Shown: one piece after another, positions 22,101 through 32,161 of the stretch
How positions within the stretch are numbered: the stretch's first letter is position 1
Layout of the letters: each line of letters begins with the position of its first letter
Source of the DNA: Glutamicibacter arilaitensis Re117
GTDB taxonomy: Bacteria > Actinomycetota > Actinomycetes > Actinomycetales > Micrococcaceae
Direction: 5' to 3'
Assembly (NCBI RefSeq): GCF_000197735.1
Contig: NC_014550.1
Coordinates: 3,658,001-3,722,000 of the forward strand
DNA length: 64,000 nt
Notes under the pieces: generated by a model
The model's input: only the letters and a program-made list of their open reading frames with translations
What the model was told of the DNA's origin: nothing
Database searches by the model: none
Program-made: the position numbers and the translations under genes

Positions 22101-25100
22101 GGTGCCGTCCACCCGCAGGCGCAGAGCCGGGTGACGTTCGGCCAAAATGGTCAGCGCGCGTTGCAGGCTGGCGGCCTGGACGCCGGCGGGCACGTTGAGC
22201 ACACGCAGCTGCTGGAAGCCGCGGCCGTCCGCCCCGGTTCGATCCAGCAGGCCGCGGTACCAGGCCAGGGCCGGGGTATCCGCTAACGTCCCGTCGGCGG
22301 CCAGTTCGGCCGACCGGGTCGGGGCGGCCTCCGCGGCGGCAGCGGCCAACCCTGCAGCGGTGGGGTTGCGGTAGATCTCGCCCAGCGAAACGACCAGTCC
22401 CCGGGCGCGCAGCGCGCCGATCAGCGCGATCACTGCCATGGAGTCCGCGCCCAGCGCGAAGATGTCCCGGGACGGGTCCACCGAGTCGAGCTGGAGCACC
22501 TCGGCGACTGCCTGGGCGGCCAGCGCGGTGCGGGTGTCCTCCGCGACGGCGGGCTGCGCAATCGAAGATTTTTCGGGGTCAAGCGAAGCAGGCTCTGCGA
22601 GATCGGCTTCGGCCCGTGCGGCCTCGGCCAGCCGTGCGGTGACTATCTCGAGTCCCAGCTGCTCGGGCTGCGGCTGGGTGCCGCCGGCCAGCGCTGCCAG
22701 CGCGGTACGCACTGCCTGGGCCAGCGCTGCCGCAACCAGCGGATCCCCGCCAGCCAGCTCGACTTCCAGGGCCAGCTCCTCGCCCGGGGTCAGGGTCAGG
22801 CACACCGGGTAGTTGGTGCCGTCCTGGCCGCCGAGCGCAGTGACCTCAAGGCCGGAAACGGCCGTTTCCCCGCGTTGAGGGAAGTTCTCCACCACCAGCA
22901 AGGTGTCGAATGGTTCGGCGCCGAGCACCGACTTGATCCGGCCCATGCCCAGGTGGGCGGCGCGGGCCAGCGCGGTGTTCTGCCGTCGGGCTTCGTCCAG
23001 CAGCTCCGCGCTGGGGGCTTCCGGACGCGGCTGCAGCCGCACCGGCGCGGTGGTGATGAACATGCCGATCATCTCGTCGATGCCCGGCACTTCCGCATCG
23101 CGGCCGGAGCGGGTGGCGCCCAGCGCGACGTCGGCGGTTCCTGTTGCCGCGGCCAGCACGGTGGCCCAGGCTGCCTGGGCGGCATCGGCCAGGGTGTGCC
23201 CCGAGGCGCGCAGCGCGGCGGAAAGCTGCGCGGCGGACGGGGCCTGCAGGTAAGCGGTAGCGCGCACGGTGCCTTCGCCGGCGCGGGTCAGCGCGGCCAG
23301 CGTGGTGGGCGCGCCGAAGCCGGCAAACTCGCTGCGCCAGGCCGCTTCCAGCTGCCCGGAACTGGTTTCCAACTGGGCCAGCCACTGGAGATACCCCGTC
23401 ATCGGGCGTGATTCGGGCAACCGGCCACCTGCTAGCAGGGTGTCCAGTTCCTCGGTGAGCAGCGAGGTGGACCAGCCATCCACCAGCAGGTGGTGCAGGC
23501 AGAGGACAAGTTCCCAAGCAGTGTCCGAGATGCGCAACAATCGTCCGCTGGCCAGCGGCCCGGTGGCCAGGTCCATCGGCTCGGCGCGCAGGGCCTCCTC
23601 GACCCGCCCCACCGCTGCGGCCATATCCGGCTCCGACCGCAAATCCTCGGTCTGCAGCGTCCAACGCATCCTATCCAAAATGGCCAGGCGCGGGGCGGGC
23701 AGGTCGTGCTGGAAGATCACGCCGCGCAGCTGGGGATGGCGTGCGGCCAGCGTATCCAGTGCGCGGGCGACCTGCTCGTCATCTGGCAACCGGGTTTCAT
23801 CCGCTGCGGCCAGGCGCCAGCGGGTGGTGGTCTGGTAGGTTCCGTCGGTTTCGCGCTCGTGGTGCAGCACCATGCCCAGCTGGGTGGCGGTCAGCTCCCA
23901 CACGTCCACCGCGACGGCGCCCAGGCTTGCCGCCCGGTCCGCCAGCACCGCGGAGCGTTCAGTGCCCAGGGCTGCCAGCCGGCCGGCCGCGCCGGTGCCG
24001 TCAGGCTCGGTCCCGGCAGCCGCGGGCTCGGGCTGCCGGGCTTCGAGTTCGCGGGCCATGTCCGCCAGCGTTCCGGCGGCCAGCAACTTCGCCACGGAGT
24101 AGCCGTAGCCCTCACGGTGCAGCCCGGCGATGACCTGGATCGCGGCGATCGAGTCTCCGCCCAGGGCCATGAATCGCTGCCCCGGGGACGGTTCGTCGGA
24201 TAGCCCCAGCACCCGGGTGACCACCGCGGTCACCGCGGCCAGCTCGGCCTCCGATGCCCCGGCTACCGCGCCGGATTCCGCTGGCTTGGCCGGGTCAGCG
24301 ACGCCGAAGTCGGGGGCTGGCAGAGCACGGGAATCCAGCTTGCCGCTGCCGGTCACCGGCAGCGACTCCAGCAGCACCACCGCGGCCGGCACCATGGCGC
24401 GCGGCAGCCCGCCGGCGCAGGCGGCGCGCAGCTCGGCGGCCAGCCGCGGATCGCCCACGGCGGACGGGTCGGACGGGTCGGACGGGACCACCCAGGCCAC
24501 CAGGCGTTCGCCCAGCCGCGGGTCCGTGGCTTTCAGCACCGCGGCACGGCGCACGGTGCACTGTCCGGCCAGGAAGGCTTCGATTTCCCCGGGTTCGATG
24601 CGCACGCCGTGCAGGGAGATCTGCGCGTCGGTGCGGCCGAGCAGCGCCAGCTGCCCGTCCGGACGCCAGGCCGCGGCGTCGCCGGTGCGGTACAGGCGCT
24701 CCCCCGGGGCGAAGGGGTGGGCGGTGAAACGGGCGGCGGTCAGCGCGCTGCGCGAAAGGTAGCCTTCGGCCAGCTGCGGGCCTGCGAGGTAGAGTTCGCC
24801 CACAGTGCCCGGGGCGACGCGGCGCAACTGGGAATCCAGGACCAGCGCGCCGGTGGCGCCGACCGGGCGGCCGACCACCGGTTCCGGCGCGTCAGTCACG
24901 GCCGCGGCCAGCGCATCCACGGTGGCTTCGGTAGGGCCATACAGGTTGTAGACGACGGAACCGGATTCCCGGGCCAGCTGCCCCATGCGCTGCCAGAGCG
25001 CGGCGGGGAAGCTTTCGCCACCTGCCACGCAGATTTCCGGCAGCCGGGTCATCGCCCCGCTGGAGATCACCGCGTTCCACAGGGTCGGGGTGAAGTCCAG

Positions 25101-25670
25101 GTAGCCGATGCGGTGCGCGGCGACGTAGTCGGCCAGCGCGAACGGGTCCAGGTACTCGTCCTCGGTCAGCAGGTGCAGGGTATGCCCGGTGAACAACGAC
25201 AGGAAGGCGTCCCAGTGCGCGTCGAAGTGGAAGGCGGAGGTGTGCGCCACCTGCAGGGTGCGGCCCTCCGGGTAGAGCTCGCGCTGTTGGCGGGCGGCGA
25301 GGTGGGCCAGTGCGCGGTGCGGCACGGCCACTGCCTTGGGCTCGCCGGTGGAGCCGGAAGTGAACACGATGCCGGCGGTGTCCGCGGCCTGAGGGGCGAT
25401 CGGTGTGGGGGCCGGGTGCGATCCGATCCCGGTGGCGCGCAGGCCCTCGCCGTCCCAGACCAGCGCCGGGCTGGTGAGCTGAAGCGCGCGCTCGACGCGG
25501 GCGGCGGGCCACCCGTTATCCAGCACCACCAGGGTCACCGCGCTGCGCAGGGCAGCCAGGTGGGCCACCACGATGTCCAGTCCCCGGGGCAGCCGCACGG
25601 CCAGACTCCGGTGGCCGGTGGCGGTTGTCAGCAGTCCGGCCAGGCGGTCGGCGGCTTGCTGCGCCAGCAC
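19149..25670 (-). CDS. NRPS A-T-C-T-E-C-T (continues past an in-frame amber codon)
   Basis: 2173 residues if started at the GTG at 25670, but that start would cut off the first A-domain strand. The same frame is open from the amber codon at 25770 and encodes LLPELFARQVAAAP, the normal A-domain beginning. Domains in order: A (to about 470; FTSGSTGEPKAVAVP; hand-read code D-A-D-D-V-G-L-V-D-K, acidic as for a basic amino acid), T (LGGDSIAAI), C (LHHLLVDGWS), T (LGADSMAVI), E (HHVAVDIYSW, EGHGR, VGWFT, NYLGR), C (NHHLLLDGWS), T (AGGDSMAAM). Two carrier domains have no A domain. The native protein was probably one 2,680-residue chain starting at 27194. Confidence 0.85.
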
Positions 25671-25769
25671 GTCGAGTTCGGCGTAGTTGTAGCTGGTGCC
25701 GCCGACGACCAGGGCGGTGGCCTGCGGCGCGGCGGCGACCTGGCGGGCAAAGAGCTCGGGCAGCAGCGG

Positions 25770-25772
25770 CTA
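25770..25772 (-). other. In-frame TAG between condensation and adenylation domains
   Basis: The minus-strand codons read ...RDYAGS-TAG-PLLPELFARQ.... Upstream (from 27194) and downstream (to 19149) coding share one frame. No SD site or ATG lies near the TAG. A single base change such as TGG or CAG to TAG would explain it; sequence error or readthrough are alternatives. Confidence 0.9.
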
Positions 25773-27194
25773 GCTTCCGGCGTAATCGCGGCCGGAGGTC
25801 TCGAATCCGTTGACCCGGGCCGGGTCCATGAGCTCGATTGCGGCGATGCGGGACTCCGTATCCAGTGCCAGCGCGGTGAGCCCGCGGACCAAGGCCTCGG
25901 CCAAGGTAGCGGCCACGTGCGCGGGGACACGCGCGTCGTAGTCCAGTTCGATCTGCCAGCGCTCGCCGGCCCGCACGTGCACGTTGACCGGGTAGTGGCT
26001 GGAGTCGCCGGTGGCCTTCAACGTGGCCTGAAGCCCGTCCAGCGCGAAGCGGTCCGGTGCGCCGCCGGCGTCGAAGCTGAGCAGCGACCACGCCAGCTCG
26101 CCGGTGGCGGACAGCGCGCGCTCGATGCCCGGAACACCAAGGTGCTGGTGCTCCAGGCTGCGGTTCCACCACTGCTGCTGGCGCACCACGGAGTCCAGCA
26201 GGGAATCCCCGGGCTGGTAGTCGCCGGAGGCGAGCACAGTCTCGGTGAGCATGCCGCAGACGGTGTCGGCGTCCGGGCGGGAGGGATCGCGCAGGGCCAC
26301 AGGCAGGGCGAAGGCGGTGCCGGTGGTACCGGCCGCGAAGTCCGCGGCCAAGGCCCAGGCGGTCCGCAGCGCGGTGGCCGGCGTGAATCCATGGGTGCGG
26401 GCGGCGGCGTTCAGCGCCGTGACGGTGGCTGCAGGCAGTTCGCGGGTTTCGCTCGCCTGGCCGGTGCCGGCCAGCGCGGGTGCGCCGAGGAAGTGCGGGC
26501 GCGGCCCGGTGTCGGCATGGGCCAGGGTCTGTGCGAAGAACGCGGCGGCGGCCTCGCGATCAGCGGAGGCGATCCAGCCCAGGTGCTCGGCGTAGCTGCC
26601 GGTGGCGGCGGGCAGGTCGGACGGGGCGCGGGTGCCGCGCACGGCGGCCAGCTCCCGCAGCCACTGGCCCAGCAGCAGCGGCATGGACCAGCCGTCGAGG
26701 ACGAGATGGTGCGCGGTGATGACCAGCTCATGGGCCGATGATGATTCCGAGGCCAGGGCGAAGCGCAGCAGCGGCGGGTCCTGCAGGTCGAACCCGGCCG
26801 CGGACTGCGCGCCGGCCAGCGCCTCGACGTCCGGTCCGGTGGTGAACGCCCGGGCCGCCAGCTCCTCGTTCCATGGCTCCACGAAGGAAACCGGGTCACC
26901 GGTCTCGTCCAGCAGGAAGCCGGCACGCAGGTTTTCCACCCGGCGCAGCAGGCCCAGCGTGGCGGCGCGGGCCTCGTCAGGGTCAAGCGGACCAGCCAAC
27001 CGGACACGGGTCTGGCCGACGTACGGGTCGGACGCCTGCTCTTGGTCGTGGAGCATCAGCGTGTGGGCCACCAGACCGCGCTGCAAGGCGGTGGTCGGCC
27101 ACCAGGCCAGCTGCGCGTCCAGCGGGTCGGGGGCTTGCCCGGTGTCGGGCAGGCCGTGGGAATTTTCGACGTCGTGTCGGGTCAGCTCGGTCAT
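25770..27194 (-). CDS. NRPS condensation domain, cut off by amber codon
   Basis: 474 residues from the ATG at 27194, preferred over the upstream ATG at 27218 because AAAGGA sits 6 bases before it. A full condensation domain with active site TAHHLVLDGWS about 160 residues in and a C-terminal half ending near residue 455. Beginning WWPTTALQRGLVAH is typical of a C domain that accepts a peptidyl donor. As it stands it would be a free C protein. The linker and A domain of the next protein follow in the same frame, so I regard it as the N-terminus of an interrupted C-A-T-C-T-E-C-T enzyme. 82 bp after the preceding NRPS. Confidence 0.8.
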   Translation of the reverse strand: MTELTRHDVENSHGLPDTGQAPDPLDAQLAWWPTTALQRGLVAHTLMLHDQEQASDPYVGQTRVRLAGPLDPDEARAATLGLLRRVENLRAGFLLDETGDPVSFVEPWNEELAARAFTTGPDVEALAGAQSAAGFDLQDPPLLRFALASESSSAHELVITAHHLVLDGWSMPLLLGQWLRELAAVRGTRAPSDLPAATGSYAEHLGWIASADREAAAAFFAQTLAHADTGPRPHFLGAPALAGTGQASETRELPAATVTALNAAARTHGFTPATALRTAWALAADFAAGTTGTAFALPVALRDPSRPDADTVCGMLTETVLASGDYQPGDSLLDSVVRQQQWWNRSLEHQHLGVPGIERALSATGELAWSLLSFDAGGAPDRFALDGLQATLKATGDSSHYPVNVHVRAGERWQIELDYDARVPAHVAATLAEALVRGLTALALDTESRIAAIELMDPARVNGFETSGRDYAGS

Positions 27195-27276
27195 GGGGTC
27201 CTTTGGGCTGCGGTTCATAAAGCAACGAAGTCTGAAAGCAATGAAGTCTGAAAATGCGCAGGGGATGGCTGCGCGT

Positions 27277-30200
27277 TTAGCGGCGGCGACGGGTCAGCAT
27301 GGCCGAAAGCCGGCTGCGCGCCGCGTCATCCAGCTGCACCAGGTCGGCAGTGCCGGCAGGCGCTGCCGCTGCGGTCGAATCCGCGGCCAGCGCGGTGGTC
27401 TTGGCGGCGATTCCCGCGACGGTGCGCTCGGCGAAGACCGACCCCACCGAGGAGGAGTAGCCGGCCTGGCGCAACGCGGAGACCACCGCGATCGCGGTGA
27501 TCGAGTCCCCGCCTTCGGCGAAGAAATCCGATGCGGCGCCCAGCGCCTGCACCTGGATGCCCAGCGCCGCGGCCATGGCGGCGGCCACCGCCTGTTGGGC
27601 CGGTCCGTTCACCGGGGCGCCCCCGGGGACGTTAGCGGGCCGGGGATCTGGCAGCTGGTTTTCATCCAGCTTGCCCGTGGTGCCCAGCGGCAGCCGGTCG
27701 ATGGTGGTCAGCGCATGCGGAATCATCTGCGGCGGCAAGACCCGGATCAGCGCCGCGCGCCACTGTTCGGCGTCGGCAACCAGCGCGGCTCCCTCGGAAT
27801 TCGCGGGAACCACCCATGCCAGCAGCTGCGCGGCCCGGGCCCGGACCACGGCGTGGGCAACCCCGGGCAGCGCTGCCAGTGCCGTTTCCACTTCGCCCAC
27901 GTCGATTCGGTAGCCGCGGATCTTCACCTGGCCGTCATCGCGGCCCAGGAAGCGCAGCAGCCCGTCGTGGCCGAGCACCGCCCGGTCCCCGGTGCGGTAC
28001 ATGCGGGTGCCGTCGCCGGCTGGATCTGCCACGAAACGGGAGGCGGTCAGGGCGCCCTGCCCCAGGTATCCGTGGGCTTCCTGCGGTCCTGACAAATACA
28101 GTTCCCCGGGCAGGCCGGGCGGCAGCGGGCGCAGCGCTGGGTCCAGCACCGCGGCCTTCAGCCCGGCCAGCGGGCGGCCGACCACTACGTCGGGGCTCTG
28201 CGCCACGTTGGCGACCAGCGCGTCCACGGTGAATTCGGTGGGCCCATAGAGGTTTTCGACCACGAGGCGGCCCAGATCCCGCAATTTCTCCCAGAGCACC
28301 TGGCTGCAACCCTCGCCGCCCACGGACAGCCGGCGTACCGGGGTTCCGGGAGCGAACAGTCCCGTATCCAGCAGCGGGGCGGCCAGCGAAGGGGTCATGT
28401 CCATCCAGGTCATGGCGTGTTCACGCACCTGGACCGCGAGGGCTTCGGGATCGCGGGCCACTTCGTGACTGATCAGGTGCACATGGTGGCCCAGCGCCAC
28501 CCCGAGCAAGGTGCACCAGGCGCCGTCGAAGTGCAGCGGCAGCGACTGGGCAATCTTTTCCCCCGCCGTGCCCAGGAAACCTGCATGCCGGTGGTATCCG
28601 GCCCAGTGCGCGAAGGCTTCGCGGGAAACCACCACGGCCTTGGGCTCCCCGGTGGAACCGGAAGTATGCAGCAGGTAACTAGGCGTCGAACGGGGGACGT
28701 CAGCTACCGGGATCGGGCCGGTCGGCGCGGGCACGGAGGACGGATCCAACACCGGATAGCCGGCCCACCCCTGCGCGTCGGCGGACAGCACGAGCGGGGT
28801 GCGCAGATCCTGGCCGGCCAGCCGTGCGGCGATGCGCTGGTTGCGCTGCGCTGGCGCGTTCGGGTCCAGCGGGACACTGGTGGCACCGGCCTTGGCGATG
28901 CCGAGGATCGCGGCCACGTAGTCCAGGCCGCGCTCCAGGTCGATCAGCACATAGCGCCCGGTTGCCGCGCCACCATCCTGCGCCAGCACGGCGGCGGCGA
29001 TCGCGTCGGCCCGGGCTGCCAGCGCCCGGTAGCTGAGCGTGACCCCCTCGCAGGTGATCGCCGCGGCTTCCGGGGCGGCGGCTGTGCTGGCCGCGAACAG
29101 TACTTCGAGCACCGGCGGGGCGGTTTCGGCCGCGGCCTCTCCGGCCAGCGGGGCCAGCGCGCTGTCCGGGGCCAGGGAAAATTCGGCGTGCCGGGTGGAA
29201 GGGTCCGCCGTGGCGAGCCGTTCCAGCAGCAGCCCGTAGGTTTCCAGCAGCACCACGGCGTCCGCGGCGGCCAGGGTCCCGGCCGGCGCGGTGAGCACGG
29301 CGACGACTCCGCCAGTACCGGGCTCCGGCAGCAGATTCAGGCAGATGTCATCCACCGGCCCCTCGCACAGGGCGTGCAGCGACACGGTGCCGCCGGGCAC
29401 GCTCAGCGGCAAGTCAAAGGCCTTGATGTTGATCTCGGTGCCGGTCAGCGTGGTGTCGGAGCCGACCAGGCGCAGATCGCGCATGAGCTGCTCGGAGCGG
29501 TACCTGCCGTGCCGGGACAGCTCGGCGCGGGCGGCGGCCACCGACTCCAGCAGCTGCCCCACGGTGCCAGCGGGGTCCACATCCAGCACCAGCGGCAGCA
29601 CGTTGATGGTCGGGATCGCGCAGAGGGCCGCGGCCCCGGTGCGGTTCATGGCCGGCAGGCCGATAATTGTGTGGCTGGCGCCGGTCAGCCGAGCAGCCAA
29701 CAGGGCGTGCGCGGCGATCGCGGCGTCGGCCCAAGTCGCCCGGGAGGCGTCCGAGCCCGTCGGGGCCGTGCCGGAGAAACGGCCCAGGGACAGCGGGCGT
29801 CCGGTCAGGCGCAGCCGTACGACGGCGGAGGCGTCCGGACGCTGTCCGGCGGCGCCGAGCAGCCCGGCCAGCCGTGTGGGCCGATGGTCCTGCCCGTCCA
29901 GCCGGGCCTGCCAGTAGCCGCGGTCCCTTTCCTCCGCGGCAGACCCGTGGTACCGGGCTTCCGCGGCAAGCACCTGACCCGGTGATGTGAAGGGGGTTTC
30001 CGGGACCGGGCTCCCGGCGACCAGGGCGGTGTAGTGCTCGGTCACGCGGCGGGCGAGCAGCGTGATGCCGTAGCCATCGAAAAGCACGTGGTGGGCGGCC
30101 AGCACCCACACCGCGACCGGCTGCACGTCAGTATCCAGGCTAGTGAGCAGCAGTTGTTCGCGCAGTAGCCGCGATTCCAGGGTAATGCGCGGCAGATACT

Positions 30201-30540
30201 CGGCGCGCAGCTGCTCGGCCAGCTGGCGGTCCGAGTTGCCGGTGAGCTCCCCGCGCAGCACCCCCGGAGGCAGCAGCCGCGGCGCGGACGGGACGGCCGG
30301 GCCTTCACCAGATACCAGCGCCATGAGCTGCGCATCAAAGCGATATCCGAGCCACGGAATCTCCGCCAGGGTGCGTTGCACCGCCTCGGCCAGGGTGGCG
30401 GCGGAGATGCGGCCACGGAAAACCACGGCGTCACCGACGGAAAAGTCCGCGGAGCCGGGGGCGGCGAGTTCTGCGTGGACCATACCGGCCTGGGCGTCGG
30501 TCAACGGCACGGTGCGCACGGTGTCGGGGGCGAGAGTCAT
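27277..30540 (-). CDS. NRPS first module C-A-T
   Basis: 1087 residues from the ATG at 30540, which has GAAGGA 8 bases upstream; a longer frame to 30681 overlaps the carrier-protein gene and is unlikely. Condensation domain about 8-430 with HHVLFDG (His150-His151-Asp155); its start VPLTDAQAGMVHAEL resembles the EntF-type domain that accepts 2,3-dihydroxybenzoate from an aryl carrier protein. Adenylation domain about 470-950 (LLHTSGSTGEPKAVVV; NLYGPTEF), hand-read code D-G-C-D-S-G-L-V-D-K, which I cannot match to a known residue; the acidic positions hint at a basic amino acid. Carrier domain about 990-1055 (EGGDSITAI). Confidence 0.9.
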   Translation of the reverse strand: MTLAPDTVRTVPLTDAQAGMVHAELAAPGSADFSVGDAVVFRGRISAATLAEAVQRTLAEIPWLGYRFDAQLMALVSGEGPAVPSAPRLLPPGVLRGELTGNSDRQLAEQLRAEYLPRITLESRLLREQLLLTSLDTDVQPVAVWVLAAHHVLFDGYGITLLARRVTEHYTALVAGSPVPETPFTSPGQVLAAEARYHGSAAEERDRGYWQARLDGQDHRPTRLAGLLGAAGQRPDASAVVRLRLTGRPLSLGRFSGTAPTGSDASRATWADAAIAAHALLAARLTGASHTIIGLPAMNRTGAAALCAIPTINVLPLVLDVDPAGTVGQLLESVAAARAELSRHGRYRSEQLMRDLRLVGSDTTLTGTEINIKAFDLPLSVPGGTVSLHALCEGPVDDICLNLLPEPGTGGVVAVLTAPAGTLAAADAVVLLETYGLLLERLATADPSTRHAEFSLAPDSALAPLAGEAAAETAPPVLEVLFAASTAAAPEAAAITCEGVTLSYRALAARADAIAAAVLAQDGGAATGRYVLIDLERGLDYVAAILGIAKAGATSVPLDPNAPAQRNQRIAARLAGQDLRTPLVLSADAQGWAGYPVLDPSSVPAPTGPIPVADVPRSTPSYLLHTSGSTGEPKAVVVSREAFAHWAGYHRHAGFLGTAGEKIAQSLPLHFDGAWCTLLGVALGHHVHLISHEVARDPEALAVQVREHAMTWMDMTPSLAAPLLDTGLFAPGTPVRRLSVGGEGCSQVLWEKLRDLGRLVVENLYGPTEFTVDALVANVAQSPDVVVGRPLAGLKAAVLDPALRPLPPGLPGELYLSGPQEAHGYLGQGALTASRFVADPAGDGTRMYRTGDRAVLGHDGLLRFLGRDDGQVKIRGYRIDVGEVETALAALPGVAHAVVRARAAQLLAWVVPANSEGAALVADAEQWRAALIRVLPPQMIPHALTTIDRLPLGTTGKLDENQLPDPRPANVPGGAPVNGPAQQAVAAAMAAALGIQVQALGAASDFFAEGGDSITAIAVVSALRQAGYSSSVGSVFAERTVAGIAAKTTALAADSTAAAAPAGTADLVQLDDAARSRLSAMLTRRRR

Positions 30541-30578
30541 GATCGGTCCTTCGAAAAGCTGCGGCGGGGAGGTGGGCG

Positions 30579-30824
30579 TTAACGTACCGGGGCTGCGTCC
30601 AGCACGGTCGCGATCAGGGCTTCGATGTTTTCGCTGGCGGCCAGTCGCGGGAAGTCGACATTCGCGCCGGCGGCACGCCAAGTCTCCACCAGGTTCATCA
30701 GGCGGATCGAGTCGATGCCCAGGTCCGCCAGGGCATCACCGGGTTCGACCTCTTCCGCCAACAGGCCCGCGCAGGCTGAAAGGTCGGCCAAGATGCGCGC
30801 TTCGGTGAGTTCTGCGGTGCTCAT
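30579..30824 (-). CDS. Free-standing aryl carrier protein
   Basis: 81 residues, one carrier domain. The phosphopantetheine serine lies in L-G-I-D-S-I-R-L-M (Ser about residue 40), and VDFPRLAASENIEAL matches aryl carrier domains such as the C-terminus of EntB. The isochorismatase in this operon lacks such a domain, so this protein supplies it. It would be loaded with 2,3-dihydroxybenzoate by the DHB-AMP ligase and offer it to the first NRPS module 38 bp downstream. Overlaps the upstream stop by 4 bp. Confidence 0.9.
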   Translation of the reverse strand: MSTAELTEARILADLSACAGLLAEEVEPGDALADLGIDSIRLMNLVETWRAAGANVDFPRLAASENIEALIATVLDAAPVR

Positions 30825-32161
30825 GCGTGGGCCTTTCGGTGTTCGGACGGCTGGGCGGTGTCGGTGCCCGCGGCGAGGATGGAGTCGAGAATTTCGCCTG
30901 CGCGCACTGCCACGTTGGACAGCAGCGTCGCAGAGATCCCGTGCTGGTGTTCGGTCTGCCCCACCAAGAAGAGCTTCGCGTCGTCAGGCAGGACCGTGTG
31001 CGCACTGTAGTCGCGGCGGGCCGTGGGACGCCCGAGGTCGTCCCGCACCAGCATTCCGGCATGGCTGCCCAGCAGCGTGGTCGGGTCCAGGGCGCGGTAT
31101 CCGGTGGCGAAGATCGCCACATCAACCTCGAGCGTCCCGTCGCCGTCGCCCAGCCCCTCGTCCAGGCCCAGCTGCACCCCGGGGGTCCCGTAGTCTTCGC
31201 GCACCGAGTCCACCCGTGCCGCCCGGTGCCAATTCAGCCGCTGCGCACCCAGCCACTTGTCGCGGTACTCCAGATCGTAGAGCGCGGCAATGGTGTTGGG
31301 GTTGACCACGGAATTGTTGGTGTTCCGGTGAGCCTCGGTGAGCTCCTGGCGCACCTGGGGGTCTGCCGCATACAGCTCGTCCACGGCCAGCGGATCGAAA
31401 ATCCGGTTGGCGTAGGCCGACGCGTCCGAGGGAATCAGGCCGAATCGGGAGATCACCGAATGGATCTGCGCTTGCGGGCAGCGGTGGTACATCTGCTCGA
31501 TGACCTCGGCCGCGCTCTGCCCGCCGCCAATCACCGCGACGGAACGGACGGCCGCGGTATCCAGTACGGCGGCGCGTTCCAGGAACTCGGCGCTGTGCCA
31601 GACACGCGCACCGGAGCGCACGCCGGAGGGAAAGACCGGTTGCAGCCCTCCGGCGAGCACCACATGCCGGGCAGCCACCGTGCGCACTCCCGACTCATCG
31701 GCGATATCCACTTCATAGCCGGTGATGCGCCCGCCGCTGGTGCGCGGCACCACTCGGACCACTTCGGACGAGTACCGCACGTAGTCCGACAGCTGCTCGG
31801 CGGCCCATCGCAGATAGGCCACGAACTCGATGCGCAGCGGTGCCATGGAGCCGCGATTGAAGAAGTCCTCCAGCCGTCCCTGGGTGTGCAAGAAATTCAT
31901 GAAGGTCAGCTCGCTGGTGGGATTGCGGAAGCTGGCCAGGTCCTTGGCGAATGCCACCTGCATGCTGGCATCCTCGAACAGCAGGTTCTTGTGCCAGCCG
32001 GGCTCGCTGGCACGGTCGAGGAACAGTGCTTTCAGACTGGGCTCGGTCCCGACAGCGCGGTTGTGCTCGTGGATGGCGGTGGCCAGGGCCATGTTGCTCG
32101 GTCCGAATCCCAGGCCCACAACGTCGTAACTCTGGTCGGCGGTTATCTCGGGGCGGCTCAT
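30821..32161 (-). CDS. L-ornithine N5-monooxygenase (SidA/PvdA family)
   Basis: 446 residues. FAD-binding VGLGFGPSNMALA at residues 16-28, the family stretch MQVAFAKDLASFRNPTSELTF near 67, NADPH-binding IGGGQSAAEVIEQ near 209, and the late ATGYRALDP motif near 359. The enzyme hydroxylates the side-chain amine of ornithine, giving the residue predicted for the last NRPS module. Lysine hydroxylases (IucD) are related, but the hydroxyornithine A-domain code supports ornithine. Four-base overlaps join it to its neighbours. Confidence 0.9.
   Translation of the reverse strand: MSRPEITADQSYDVVGLGFGPSNMALATAIHEHNRAVGTEPSLKALFLDRASEPGWHKNLLFEDASMQVAFAKDLASFRNPTSELTFMNFLHTQGRLEDFFNRGSMAPLRIEFVAYLRWAAEQLSDYVRYSSEVVRVVPRTSGGRITGYEVDIADESGVRTVAARHVVLAGGLQPVFPSGVRSGARVWHSAEFLERAAVLDTAAVRSVAVIGGGQSAAEVIEQMYHRCPQAQIHSVISRFGLIPSDASAYANRIFDPLAVDELYAADPQVRQELTEAHRNTNNSVVNPNTIAALYDLEYRDKWLGAQRLNWHRAARVDSVREDYGTPGVQLGLDEGLGDGDGTLEVDVAIFATGYRALDPTTLLGSHAGMLVRDDLGRPTARRDYSAHTVLPDDAKLFLVGQTEHQHGISATLLSNVAVRAGEILDSILAAGTDTAQPSEHRKAHA

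Noticed and set aside
19524..22286. Plus-strand ORF of 920 codons
   Set aside because: Lies wholly antisense to the NRPS; composition (G, Q, R, H rich) is typical of a shadow frame.
25670..25670. GTG as the genuine start of the second large NRPS
   Set aside because: No ribosome site, and conserved A-domain residues lie upstream in the same frame; kept only as the formal start after the amber codon.
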